From JANMJD01 sp963828405 (lineage in GTDB: Bacteria; Actinomycetota; Acidimicrobiia; Acidimicrobiales; Ilumatobacteraceae), in assembly GCA_963828405.1 (NCBI GenBank), contig CAWHEG010000031.1, positions 2,976,001 through 3,040,000 of the forward strand: a stretch of 64,000 nucleotides of DNA. Reading direction: 5' to 3'. Under the pieces are notes generated by a model. It made no database searches. It saw nothing but the letters and a program-made list of their open reading frames with translations, and was not told where the DNA came from. This document shows positions 1-6,934 of the stretch, in pieces. A program made the translations under genes and the position numbers. Numbering within the stretch: the stretch's first letter is position 1; every line of letters begins with the position of its first letter.

Positions 1-330
1 GCCTATGGCGAGCTGGTCGTGTCGGAGCGGCACCGTCACCGCTACGAGTTCAACGCCTCGCTCAAGCCGATGTTCGAGGCGGCCGGGCTGCGCTGCAGCG
101 GGATCTCGCCCGACCGGCGCCTCGTCGAGTTCATCGAGCTCGACGGTCATCCGTGGTGGGTCGGCACCCAGGCCCATCCCGAGTTCAAGAGCCGTCCCGA
201 CCGTCCCCATCCGTTGTTCCGCGAGCTGATCGGGGCGGCGCTGGTCCGCCGGGAGGGGCGCAACCCCCACCTCATCCCGGTCGAACCGCTGGTCAAGGTC
301 GTGACCGCCGAAGCCTCGTCGGCGGCATGA
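1..330 (+). CDS. pyrG: CTP synthase, C-terminal part (truncated by window edge)
   Basis: This is the last 109 codons of CTP synthase, which makes CTP from UTP using ammonia released from glutamine. The visible part is the end of the glutaminase (class I amidotransferase) domain. The RHRHRYEFN stretch and the segment WWVGTQAHPEFKSRP are hallmarks of the family; the latter carries the catalytic His and Glu of the Cys-His-Glu triad. The frame is open from base 1 and ends at TGA 328-330. That stop overlaps the ATG of the next gene (ATGA), so the Nudix gene is probably translationally coupled. The synthetase domain and the nucleophilic Cys lie outside the window. Confidence 0.95.
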   Translation, partial: AYGELVVSERHRHRYEFNASLKPMFEAAGLRCSGISPDRRLVEFIELDGHPWWVGTQAHPEFKSRPDRPHPLFRELIGAALVRREGRNPHLIPVEPLVKVVTAEASSAA

Positions 331-920
331 ACGCCGGCGGTTTCCGCCGGCTGGGCGAGGAGACGGTCCACCGGGGAGGGATCTGGCACGTGGCCGTGGC
401 CGAGTACGAATCGCCCGACGGTACTCGCTTCCGCCGCGACATCGTCCGTTCGCCCGGCGCGGTGAGCGCGGTCCCGATCCTGTTCGGCGAGGACGGTTCG
501 GCGACGGTGGTGCTCGTGCGCCAGTGGCGCCCGAGCATCGAACGGGAGATGCTCGAGGCGCCGGCCGGCATGCGCGACAAGGACGGCGAATCACCCGCGG
601 CCACCGCCCGGCGCGAGCTGATCGAGGAGGCCGGCTACGAGGCGGCCGAACTCGAGCTGCTCACCATCTACCACCCGTCGGCGGGGATGACCGACGGTAC
701 GCACCACGTCTACCTGGCCACCGGGCTGCGAGCAGTCGACCGGGCGCTCGAGGGGCCCGAGGAGCAGTACATGGATGTCGTCCACCTACCGCTGGCCGAG
801 GCTGTGGCGATGATCGCCACCGGCGGGATCACTGCGTCGAACACCGTGATCGGCCTGCTGCTCACGGAACGCCGGCTGATCGAGCGAGGCGTGATCGGTG
901 CTGCCGCCGGAGCCGGCTGA
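327..920 (+). CDS. Nudix hydrolase, ADP-ribose pyrophosphatase type
   Basis: A 197-residue Nudix hydrolase, most like ADP-ribose pyrophosphatases, which cleave ADP-ribose to AMP and ribose-5-phosphate. The Nudix box is clear: a Gly followed by GESPAATARRELIEEAG, with the metal-binding REL-EE core intact and one extra residue before the first Glu compared with the strict consensus. The upstream QWRPSIEREMLEAPAG is typical of the ADP-ribose subgroup. The ATG at 327 overlaps the pyrG stop by 4 bases. A longer open frame begins at 153 but lies inside pyrG, so 327 is preferred. Exact substrate is inferred from family resemblance only. Confidence 0.9.
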   Translation: MNAGGFRRLGEETVHRGGIWHVAVAEYESPDGTRFRRDIVRSPGAVSAVPILFGEDGSATVVLVRQWRPSIEREMLEAPAGMRDKDGESPAATARRELIEEAGYEAAELELLTIYHPSAGMTDGTHHVYLATGLRAVDRALEGPEEQYMDVVHLPLAEAVAMIATGGITASNTVIGLLLTERRLIERGVIGAAAGAG

Positions 921-1875
921 ACCGGTCGCCGACGCCGACGGTCGCCACATCGGCCGCGCTCTCGACGAGTTCCTGAGCTGGCTGGTCGTCGAGCGGGGCC
1001 GCTCGCTGAACACCGTCGCCGCCTACCGGCGCGACCTGTTGCGTTACGCCGCCCACCTGGCCGGACGGGGGACGACCGTCGTCTCGGCGACCCCCGACGA
1101 CGTTCTCGGCTTCGTCGCGGCGCTGCGCGCCGGCGGTCTGGCCGCGGCATCCGTCGCCCGCGCCCTCGCTGCCGCCCGCCAGTTCCACCGGTTCTGCGTC
1201 GACGAGGGGATCCGTCCCGACGACCCCACCGCGCTCGTCGAGTCACCACGCGTGCCGAACGGCCTGCCCAGGCCGCTGAACGAGGAGGAGGTGGAGCGCC
1301 TGCTCGCCGCGGTCACCGGCGTGGACCCCATCGCCCGGCGTGACCGGGCCATCCTCGAGCTGCTCTACGCAACCGGCATGCGGGTGTCGGAGCTGTGCGG
1401 GCTGTCCCTCGGTGACCTGGATCTCGATGACACGATGGTCCGGGTGTTCGGCAAGGGCGCCAAGGAGCGCATCGTCCCGTTCGGCGCCCCGGCCTACCGC
1501 GCGCTGGGGGACTGGCTGAGCGCCGATGGGCGCGGCGCCCTGATCCCCACGCGCTGGGCCCGGCGCGGCGACGCCGAGGCGCTCTTCCTGGGCCGGCGGG
1601 GGGCTCGGCTCGGCCGCCAGCACGTGTGGATGATCCTGCGCGGGTACGGCGAGCGCTGTGGCCTGGCCGACCGCCTGTCACCCCACGTGCTGCGGCATTC
1701 GTGCGCCACCCACCTGCTCGACCACGGCGCCGATCTGCGCATCGTCCAGGAGATGCTCGGTCACGCCTCGATCGCCACGACCCAGATCTATACGCGGGTC
1801 TCCCAGGAACGGCTGTGGGAGGTCTACCGCCGGGCTCATCCGCGCGCCCGGACGGGTGGGGCACCCAGGCCTTAG
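898..1875 (+). CDS. xerD: Tyrosine recombinase XerD
   Basis: A 325-residue site-specific tyrosine recombinase of the XerC/D type, which resolves chromosome dimers at dif with a partner recombinase. An N-terminal SAM-like DNA-binding domain (about residues 18-100, with LNTVAAYRRDL) precedes the catalytic domain. The catalytic set is complete: R162 (GMRVSEL), K near 186 (GKGAKER), H263 and R266 (HVLRH), H289 (LGHASI) and nucleophile Y298 (TTQIYTR). The GTG start at 898 overlaps the Nudix gene by 23 bases. The position just before the scpAB genes is common in Gram-positive bacteria and favours XerD over a phage integrase. No attachment site is seen. Confidence 0.93.
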   Translation: MLPPEPAEPVADADGRHIGRALDEFLSWLVVERGRSLNTVAAYRRDLLRYAAHLAGRGTTVVSATPDDVLGFVAALRAGGLAAASVARALAAARQFHRFCVDEGIRPDDPTALVESPRVPNGLPRPLNEEEVERLLAAVTGVDPIARRDRAILELLYATGMRVSELCGLSLGDLDLDDTMVRVFGKGAKERIVPFGAPAYRALGDWLSADGRGALIPTRWARRGDAEALFLGRRGARLGRQHVWMILRGYGERCGLADRLSPHVLRHSCATHLLDHGADLRIVQEMLGHASIATTQIYTRVSQERLWEVYRRAHPRARTGGAPRP

Positions 1876-1878
1876 CAT
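1873..1878 (+). promoter_or_regulatory. -10-like TAGCAT, leaderless promoter of the HD gene
   Basis: TAGCAT lies 6 bases before the GTG at 1885, so transcription would begin at or next to the start codon. It overlaps the xerD stop. The spacing matches the pattern repeated across the window. Confidence 0.5.
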
Positions 1879-1884
1879 CGCCCG

Positions 1885-2343
1885 GTGGCCCAGGGATGGC
1901 ATCTGATCAAGCGCCTCGCCACATCACTGCCCCGCCATCCGCCCACTCCGGCCGACGAGGAGTGGGCGGTGACCCACCTGCAGCCGGGTGAGCGGGCCCT
2001 GTGGTCGCAGTTCTCCAATCCGGACCGGCGCCATGCCATCGTCGTCGCCCGCCGGTTCGTCACCAGATTGCCCGCCGACGAGCAGACCCGGGCGGCCACG
2101 GCGGCGGCCCTGCTGCACGACGTCGGCAAGCTGCGCAGCGGGCTCGGCACCTGGGCCCGGGTGGCGGCGACGCTGGTCGGCCCCCGCGGGCGGCGCTTCA
2201 GCGAGTACCACGACCATGAAACGATCGGGGTCGAGATGCTGCAGGCGGCGGGAAGCGCTCCGCTGACCATCGCCCTGGTCGGCCGGCTGCCGACCGCACC
2301 AGCAGGGCTGAGCGCCGCCCTGGCCTGGGCCGACGACATCTGA
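1885..2343 (+). CDS. HD-domain protein
   Basis: A 152-residue protein with an HD-type metal-dependent phosphohydrolase signature: a His in the RRHAIVVARRF segment, LLHDVGKL around residues 70-77, and a later HDHE (residues 111-114) that could complete the metal site. HD proteins hydrolyse nucleotides or phosphoesters, but nothing here identifies the substrate. It lies between xerD and the convergent trpS. The GTG start has a -10-like TAGCAT 6 bases upstream and no clear ribosome binding site, consistent with a leaderless message. It is shorter than most characterised HD enzymes. Confidence 0.75.
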   Translation: MAQGWHLIKRLATSLPRHPPTPADEEWAVTHLQPGERALWSQFSNPDRRHAIVVARRFVTRLPADEQTRAATAAALLHDVGKLRSGLGTWARVAATLVGPRGRRFSEYHDHETIGVEMLQAAGSAPLTIALVGRLPTAPAGLSAALAWADDI

Positions 2344-2371
2344 GCCTCGCGCGCCGCCGGGATGGCTGCGC

Positions 2372-3358
2372 TCAGGCCGGGAGGAGTCCGATCGCCCTGG
2401 TGGCCCGCTCCAACGTCACGCCGGCCACCGACCGGGCCCGTTCGGCGCCCTTGCGCAGCAGCGACGCCAGTTCGCCACGGTCGCCGGTGAGCTCGGCATA
2501 CCGCGCCTGGATCGGGCGGAGCAGCTCGACGACCGCCTCGCCGGTGGCGGCCTTCAGCGCGCCGTACTGGGTGAACTGGGCGGCGAGGGCCGCCGGCTCG
2601 CCGCCGGTGGACACGGCGAGGATCTCCAGCAGGTTCGACACCCCGGGCTTCTCCGCCCGGTCGTAGCGCACCTCGGTCTCGGAGTCGGTCACCGCCCGTT
2701 TGAACTTGCGCATCACCGCCGACGGGTCGTCGAGCAGGTAGATCAGCCCGGCGTCGGTGGTCGACGACTTGGACATCTTCGACGTCGGATCCTGCAGGTC
2801 CATCACCCGCGCCCCGGCCTTGGGGGTCACCACCCGTGGGATCGTGAACGTCTCGCCGAAGCGGTGGTTGAAGCGGATGGCGATGTCCCGGGTGATCTCG
2901 ATGTGCTGGCGCTGGTCGTCGCCGACGGGCACCTCGTCGGCGTCGTAGAGCAGGATGTCGGCGGCCTGGAGCGCCGGATAGGTGAACAGTCCGGCCGAGA
3001 TGAACTCGGCCTCCCGCCTGGCCGTCTTGTCCTTGAACTGGGTCATCCGGGACAACTCGCCGAAGCTCACGTTGCACTCCATGATCCAACCGAGCTGCGC
3101 GTGCTCGGGCACGTGGCTCTGCACGAAGACCGTGGCCGCCTCGGGATCGAGTCCGATGGCGAAGAGCATCGCGGCGAGCTCGAGGGTGGTGGCGCCGACC
3201 ACGCCCGGTTCCTCGGTGACCGTCAGGGCGTGGAGATCGACGATGCCGTGGAAGACCTCGGCCTCGTGCTGGCCGCTCACCCAGTTGACCAGCGCGCCGA
3301 GGTAGTTGCCCAGATGGACGTCGCCGGTCGGTTGGATGCAGGACAGCACGCGGGTCAT
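2372..3358 (-). CDS. trpS: Tryptophanyl-tRNA synthetase
   Basis: A class I aminoacyl-tRNA synthetase of 328 residues that charges tRNA-Trp. The HIGH-type signature is HLGN at residues 15-18 (after PTGDV) and the KMSKS loop is SKMSKS near residue 193. Further family features are the MTQFKDK segment and VPVGDDQRQHIE. The frame stays open upstream to 3550, but that stretch is antisense to scpA. The ATG at 3358 starts MTRVLSCIQPTG, the usual TrpS N-terminus, and has a TACCCT hexamer about 10 bases upstream. It is divergent from scpA and converges on the HD gene. Confidence 0.95.
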   Translation of the reverse strand: MTRVLSCIQPTGDVHLGNYLGALVNWVSGQHEAEVFHGIVDLHALTVTEEPGVVGATTLELAAMLFAIGLDPEAATVFVQSHVPEHAQLGWIMECNVSFGELSRMTQFKDKTARREAEFISAGLFTYPALQAADILLYDADEVPVGDDQRQHIEITRDIAIRFNHRFGETFTIPRVVTPKAGARVMDLQDPTSKMSKSSTTDAGLIYLLDDPSAVMRKFKRAVTDSETEVRYDRAEKPGVSNLLEILAVSTGGEPAALAAQFTQYGALKAATGEAVVELLRPIQARYAELTGDRGELASLLRKGAERARSVAGVTLERATRAIGLLPA

Positions 3359-3368
3359 AGAGCCTGGC

Positions 3369-3374
3369 AGGGTA
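3369..3374 (-). promoter_or_regulatory. -10-like TACCCT upstream of trpS
   Basis: TACCCT on the minus strand ends 10 bases before the trpS ATG, giving a leader of only a few bases at most. Confidence 0.4.
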
Positions 3375-3453
3375 GCGGCTCGACCGCTGCTCGGCGGGTG
3401 AATTGCCGGGACCGGACCGCGGCGCGGTCCCCTCGCGGACGAGCGGTGGCCGG

Positions 3454-3459
3454 TAACCT
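3454..3459 (+). promoter_or_regulatory. -10-like TAACCT, leaderless promoter of scpA
   Basis: TAACCT lies 8 bases before the scpA ATG with no ribosome binding site between them. The divergent trpS hexamer is about 80 bases away. Confidence 0.5.
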
Positions 3460-3467
3460 CGCACCCG

Positions 3468-4247
3468 ATGGCCGTCGACGTGAGCACCGAAGTCTTCGAG
3501 GGCCCGTTCGACCTCCTGCTCCACCTCATCCTGCGCGAGCAGGTCGACATCTACGAGGTCTCGCTGGCCCGGATCGTCGACGCCTACCTGGCCGAGATGG
3601 ATCTGCTCCAACAGCTCGATCTCGACCTGGCCACCGAGTTCCTGCTGATCGCCGCGACCTTGGTCGAGCTGAAGGCCAGACGCCTGCTCCCCGGGCGCGA
3701 CGATGTCGACCTCGACGAGGAACTGGCGATCTGGGAGGAGCGCGACCTGCTGCTCGCCCGCCTGCTCGAGTGCAAGACCTTCAAGGACGTCGCCCAGGTG
3801 TTCGCCCGCCTGGCCGGACACGCCGACCTGTCGTACGCCCGGGTCACCGGCCCCGAGGAGCGCTTCGCCGAGCTCACACCCGACCTGCTCGAGGGGACGA
3901 GCGCGTTGCGGCTGCGCAACGCCTACCTCAGGGCGGTCACGCCGAGGCCGACGCCGGTGATCGACCTGTTCCACGTGGCGCCGGTGCGGATGAGCGTCGC
4001 CGAGGCCGTTCAGGAGCTCGTCGAGGAACTCCCGAGGCTCGGGCGGGTGGGGTTCCGGCGTCTCACCGAGGGCCTCGTCGAACGGATCGAGGTGATCGTC
4101 AGGTTCCTGGCGCTCCTCGAGATGTTCAAGCAGGGATGGGTCGAACTCGAGCAGGCCGGCCGCTTCGCCGACATCGACGTCGTCTGGATCGGGACCGACG
4201 AGCTGGCCTCCGTCGGCGCCATCGCCCTCGACGACTACGACGGTTGA
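3468..4247 (+). CDS. scpA: Segregation and condensation protein A
   Basis: ScpA (259 residues) is the kleisin subunit of the bacterial SMC condensin; with ScpB it bridges the SMC heads and helps organise and segregate the chromosome. The N-terminus is characteristic: VFEGPFDLLLHLI followed by DIYEVSLARI. The C-terminal winged-helix part contains the LVERIEVIVRFLALLEMFK segment and then WVELEQAG. Length is normal for the family. scpB follows after 22 bases and rluB overlaps scpB, so the three genes form one operon, the usual actinobacterial and Firmicute order. Confidence 0.95.
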   Translation: MAVDVSTEVFEGPFDLLLHLILREQVDIYEVSLARIVDAYLAEMDLLQQLDLDLATEFLLIAATLVELKARRLLPGRDDVDLDEELAIWEERDLLLARLLECKTFKDVAQVFARLAGHADLSYARVTGPEERFAELTPDLLEGTSALRLRNAYLRAVTPRPTPVIDLFHVAPVRMSVAEAVQELVEELPRLGRVGFRRLTEGLVERIEVIVRFLALLEMFKQGWVELEQAGRFADIDVVWIGTDELASVGAIALDDYDG

Positions 4248-4269
4248 GCGGCAGCGATGAGGACGACGG

Positions 4270-4935
4270 ATGCATAGCCCGGGGACCCCCCTCGACGGCC
4301 CGGAGGGTTCCGACGACCACGACGTCATCGGCGACCTGGTCCGAGCGATCGAGGCGATCGTGCTGGTGGCCACCGAACCGGTGGAGCCCGGCCTGCTGGC
4401 CCAGTTGCTCGAGATCCCCGTCGAGATGGTCGAGTCGTTGTGCCGTGGCCTGTCCGCGGCCTACGCCGATGCCGGCCACGGATTCCAGCTGGCCCGGGTG
4501 GCCGGCGGATACCGCTTCCAGACGCATCCCGACATGGCCCCCTACGTCGAGCGCTTCGTGCTCGAAGGTCAGCGGGCCAAGCTGTCGGGCGCGGCGCTCG
4601 AGACGCTGGCGATCGTTGCCTACAAGCAGCCGATCTCCCGGGCGCAGATCGCCGCGATCCGCGGGGTCGATCCCGACGGGGTGCTGCGCACGCTGCAGGC
4701 CCGCGGCTACGTCGATCAGATCGGGCGCGACCCGGGACCCGGCCAGGCCGTGCTGTGGGGGACGACGGAGATGTTCCTCGACAAGCTCGGGCTCGACTCG
4801 GTCGGCGATCTGCCGCCGATCGCCGGGTTCGTACCGGGAGCCGACGTCGTCGAGGCGTTGGAGCACGGTCTTCGAATCCGGCCGGCCGACCCGGCGCCCC
4901 CAGCGGGTCCGCAGTCGGCGGATCTCGATGGCTGA
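4270..4935 (+). CDS. scpB: Segregation and condensation protein B
   Basis: ScpB (221 residues) is the small winged-helix partner of ScpA in the SMC complex. The diagnostic segment LSGAALETLAIVAYKQPISR is followed by RAQIAAIRGV and, later, YVDQIGRDPGPGQ and LWGTTEMFLD. The N-terminal 20 residues are acidic and poorly conserved. A GAGG sequence about 10 bases before the ATG may act as ribosome binding site. The 3' end overlaps rluB by 8 bases. Confidence 0.95.
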   Translation: MHSPGTPLDGPEGSDDHDVIGDLVRAIEAIVLVATEPVEPGLLAQLLEIPVEMVESLCRGLSAAYADAGHGFQLARVAGGYRFQTHPDMAPYVERFVLEGQRAKLSGAALETLAIVAYKQPISRAQIAAIRGVDPDGVLRTLQARGYVDQIGRDPGPGQAVLWGTTEMFLDKLGLDSVGDLPPIAGFVPGADVVEALEHGLRIRPADPAPPAGPQSADLDG

Positions 4936-5671
4936 GCAGCTCTCCGGCGGCGAGCGGCTGCAGAAGGTGCTGGCCCAGCGCGGCTACGGCAGTCGTCGGG
5001 TGTGCGAGGAGATGATCGCCGAGGGACGCGTGGCGGTGAACGGCGAGATCGCCGTGCTCGGCCGGCGGGTCGACGTCGACGTCGACGTCGTCACACTCGA
5101 CGGCAAGCCGTTGTCCGTTCGTCCAGGCCGGGTGTACTACCTGCTCAACAAGCCGGTCGGGGTCGTCACCACGGCCTCCGACCCCCAGGGCCGCCCGACG
5201 GTGGTCGGGTTCGTGCCCCCCGAGCCGCGGGTCTTCCCGGTCGGACGCCTCGACCGCGACACCGAGGGCCTGCTGCTGCTGACCAACGACGGCGAGCTCA
5301 CCCTGCGCCTGAGCCACCCGCGCTACGGGGTCGACAAGGAGTACCTGGCCGAGGTCGACGGCGGAGAGGTCCGCGCCGGGGCGCTGCGGCGGCTGCGGGA
5401 GGGCGTGGAGCTCGACGACGGGACGACGGCGCCGGCGCGCGTCAGCCAGCCCGCCGCCGGCGTCCTGCGCCTGACCATCCACGAGGGCCGCAACCGTCAG
5501 GTCCGCCGGATGTGCGAGGCCGTCGGCCACCCCGTCAGGCGGCTGGTGCGGGTGAGGATCGGGCCCCTCGCCGACCGCCGCCTCAAGCCGGGGGAGTGGC
5601 GCGAACTCACGCCCGAGGAGCGGATCGCCCTCGAGCAGGCCGTCGACATCCGGTCCGCCGACTCCGACTGA
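4928..5671 (+). CDS. rluB: 23S rRNA pseudouridine synthase, RluB family
   Basis: A 247-residue pseudouridine synthase of the RsuA/RluB/E/F group, which isomerises a uridine in 23S rRNA helix 89 in the case of RluB. An S4 RNA-binding domain lies at about residues 8-60 (ERLQKVLAQRGYGSRR). The catalytic domain has the signature GRLDRDTEGLLLLTNDGEL containing the nucleophilic Asp. The end carries HEGRNRQVRRMCEAVGHPV. The real start is the ATG at 4928, which overlaps the scpB stop; the much longer open frame reaching back to 2864 is antisense and frame-shadow sequence. Confidence 0.93.
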   Translation: MAEQLSGGERLQKVLAQRGYGSRRVCEEMIAEGRVAVNGEIAVLGRRVDVDVDVVTLDGKPLSVRPGRVYYLLNKPVGVVTTASDPQGRPTVVGFVPPEPRVFPVGRLDRDTEGLLLLTNDGELTLRLSHPRYGVDKEYLAEVDGGEVRAGALRRLREGVELDDGTTAPARVSQPAAGVLRLTIHEGRNRQVRRMCEAVGHPVRRLVRVRIGPLADRRLKPGEWRELTPEERIALEQAVDIRSADSD

Positions 5672-5682
5672 CCGGCCGCCCA

Positions 5683-5706
5683 ACCGCCGCGCTGCGGTGC
5701 GGCGGT
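5683..5706. terminator. Hairpin between rluB and the convergent ATPase gene
   Basis: An 8-base perfect stem (ACCGCCGC with GCGGCGGT) and an 8-base loop lie between the two convergent stop codons. No T-run follows on either side. It could serve both transcripts. Confidence 0.5.
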
Positions 5707-5707
5707 G

Positions 5708-6745
5708 TCATTCCACCGTATCGACGAAGGCTCCGTAGGCGGCGATGCTGAAGTGCAGCTCCCCGTCGAGGTCGCCGTAGATCACCCCGGTGTCGATCAG
5801 GGCGTCGCAGGCCGCCCGGGCCGGCGAGTGGGCGGCGTCGAGCCGGGAGAACTCGCCGAGGTGCCGGCGGACGGTGTCGAAATCGGCGCCATCGCCGGAC
5901 TGGCGCAGGGCGCGCAGGAACCGCCGTTGGGCGGCGGGGAGCACGTCGTGGACCGGTCGGTAGTAGGTCAGCGCGGCGCCGTGTTCGGCGTCGAGGGCGG
6001 CGGCGGTCACGACCTGCTCGTCGACGACATCGCCCGGTGCCGTCTCGAGGGAGTGGTGGGCGAGCATCTGGACGAAGGCCGGGACGCCCCGGCAGCGCCG
6101 CACGAGCGCGGCCAGCGCATCGTCGGTGAACCGGAAGCCGGCGGCCGAGGTCGGCTCGGCGACCGCGGCTCGGATGTCGTCGGCGCTCAGCCCACCCAGG
6201 TGGTACTCGACGAGCGGGAGGTCCCCCTCCACGTGGGTGCGCAGCCGGTCGGGGAGATTGGGCAGCCCGGCGAGGGCGGCGACGACCGGGAGGTCGTTGG
6301 ACATCGCCTGGCCGAGGAGCGAGACGAAGTCGGCGAGCTGATCGATCGGGGCGAATCCCGCATCGTCGATCACGATCAGCAGGCCCGGGGTCTCGCTGTC
6401 CTCGAGCAGTTGGATGATGCCGCGCAACACCGGCTTGATCTCGGGTCGGGGCATGGCGACGCCGGTGTGGGCCTCGAAGGCGGCGGCGAGCGCGACGCCC
6501 AGGTCACTTCCAGGCACCAGCGACACCGAGAATGTCGGCCACGAGGCGGCCATGCCGGCCCGCGAGATGGCGTCGAGCAGGACCGTCCGCCCACTGAGCA
6601 CGCGCCCGACGTACACGACCGGCGCGTTGTTGGGCATCCGGCCGCCGGCCAAGGCTCGGGTGATGACCTCGAGATGCTGCTCGCGTCCCACGAGCACCGG
6701 TGGGCTCTCGCCGGGACCCGCTCGGAACGGATTTTCGCCGACCAT
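5708..6745 (-). CDS. AAA-type ATPase with altered Walker A motif
   Basis: A 345-residue protein resembling AAA_16 or Orc1/Cdc6-like ATPases. The P-loop position reads GRVLSGRT (residues 47-54), so the invariant Lys is Arg53. A hydrophobic Walker B strand, LLIVIDDAG, ends in D127-D128. Downstream are a GLSADDIRAAV segment typical of the AAA lid and a C-terminal helical region. ATP binding may be retained but hydrolysis is doubtful. The gene is divergent from the conservon, 189 bases away. A minus-strand TAGAGT 6 bases before the ATG suggests leaderless transcription. Function unknown; a regulatory or scaffold role is possible. Confidence 0.75.
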   Translation of the reverse strand: MVGENPFRAGPGESPPVLVGREQHLEVITRALAGGRMPNNAPVVYVGRVLSGRTVLLDAISRAGMAASWPTFSVSLVPGSDLGVALAAAFEAHTGVAMPRPEIKPVLRGIIQLLEDSETPGLLIVIDDAGFAPIDQLADFVSLLGQAMSNDLPVVAALAGLPNLPDRLRTHVEGDLPLVEYHLGGLSADDIRAAVAEPTSAAGFRFTDDALAALVRRCRGVPAFVQMLAHHSLETAPGDVVDEQVVTAAALDAEHGAALTYYRPVHDVLPAAQRRFLRALRQSGDGADFDTVRRHLGEFSRLDAAHSPARAACDALIDTGVIYGDLDGELHFSIAAYGAFVDTVE

Positions 6746-6751
6746 GGATCC

Positions 6752-6757
6752 ACTCTA
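6752..6757 (-). promoter_or_regulatory. -10-like TAGAGT, leaderless promoter of the ATPase gene
   Basis: TAGAGT on the minus strand lies 6 bases before the ATG at 6745 and supports that start. Confidence 0.5.
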
Positions 6758-6934
6758 GGTGGGCCGTCCGCGGCGATCTGGAATGGTCGTCGTTCGGCGC
6801 CCGGGAGCGATAGGTCGAATGGACCGTAGCGGGATGTGCGTTGAACTGGCTACCGTGCCGCGCTCGACGCTCCACTGAGCCTCGACGACGCGTAGTCTCG
6901 GCCACGAAGAGGCCGCATTCGCAGAAGGTGGACG

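Noticed and set aside
898..1875. Phage integrase marking an integrated element
   Set aside because: Context with scpAB and rluB and the XerD-like domain order indicate the housekeeping recombinase; no attachment repeats or phage genes are nearby.
2864..5671. A 935-codon open frame spanning the antisense of trpS, scpA and scpB into rluB
   Set aside because: Only the last 247 codons show protein-like sequence (RluB). The rest is Arg/Pro/Gly-rich shadow of genes in other frames, as expected at this GC content.
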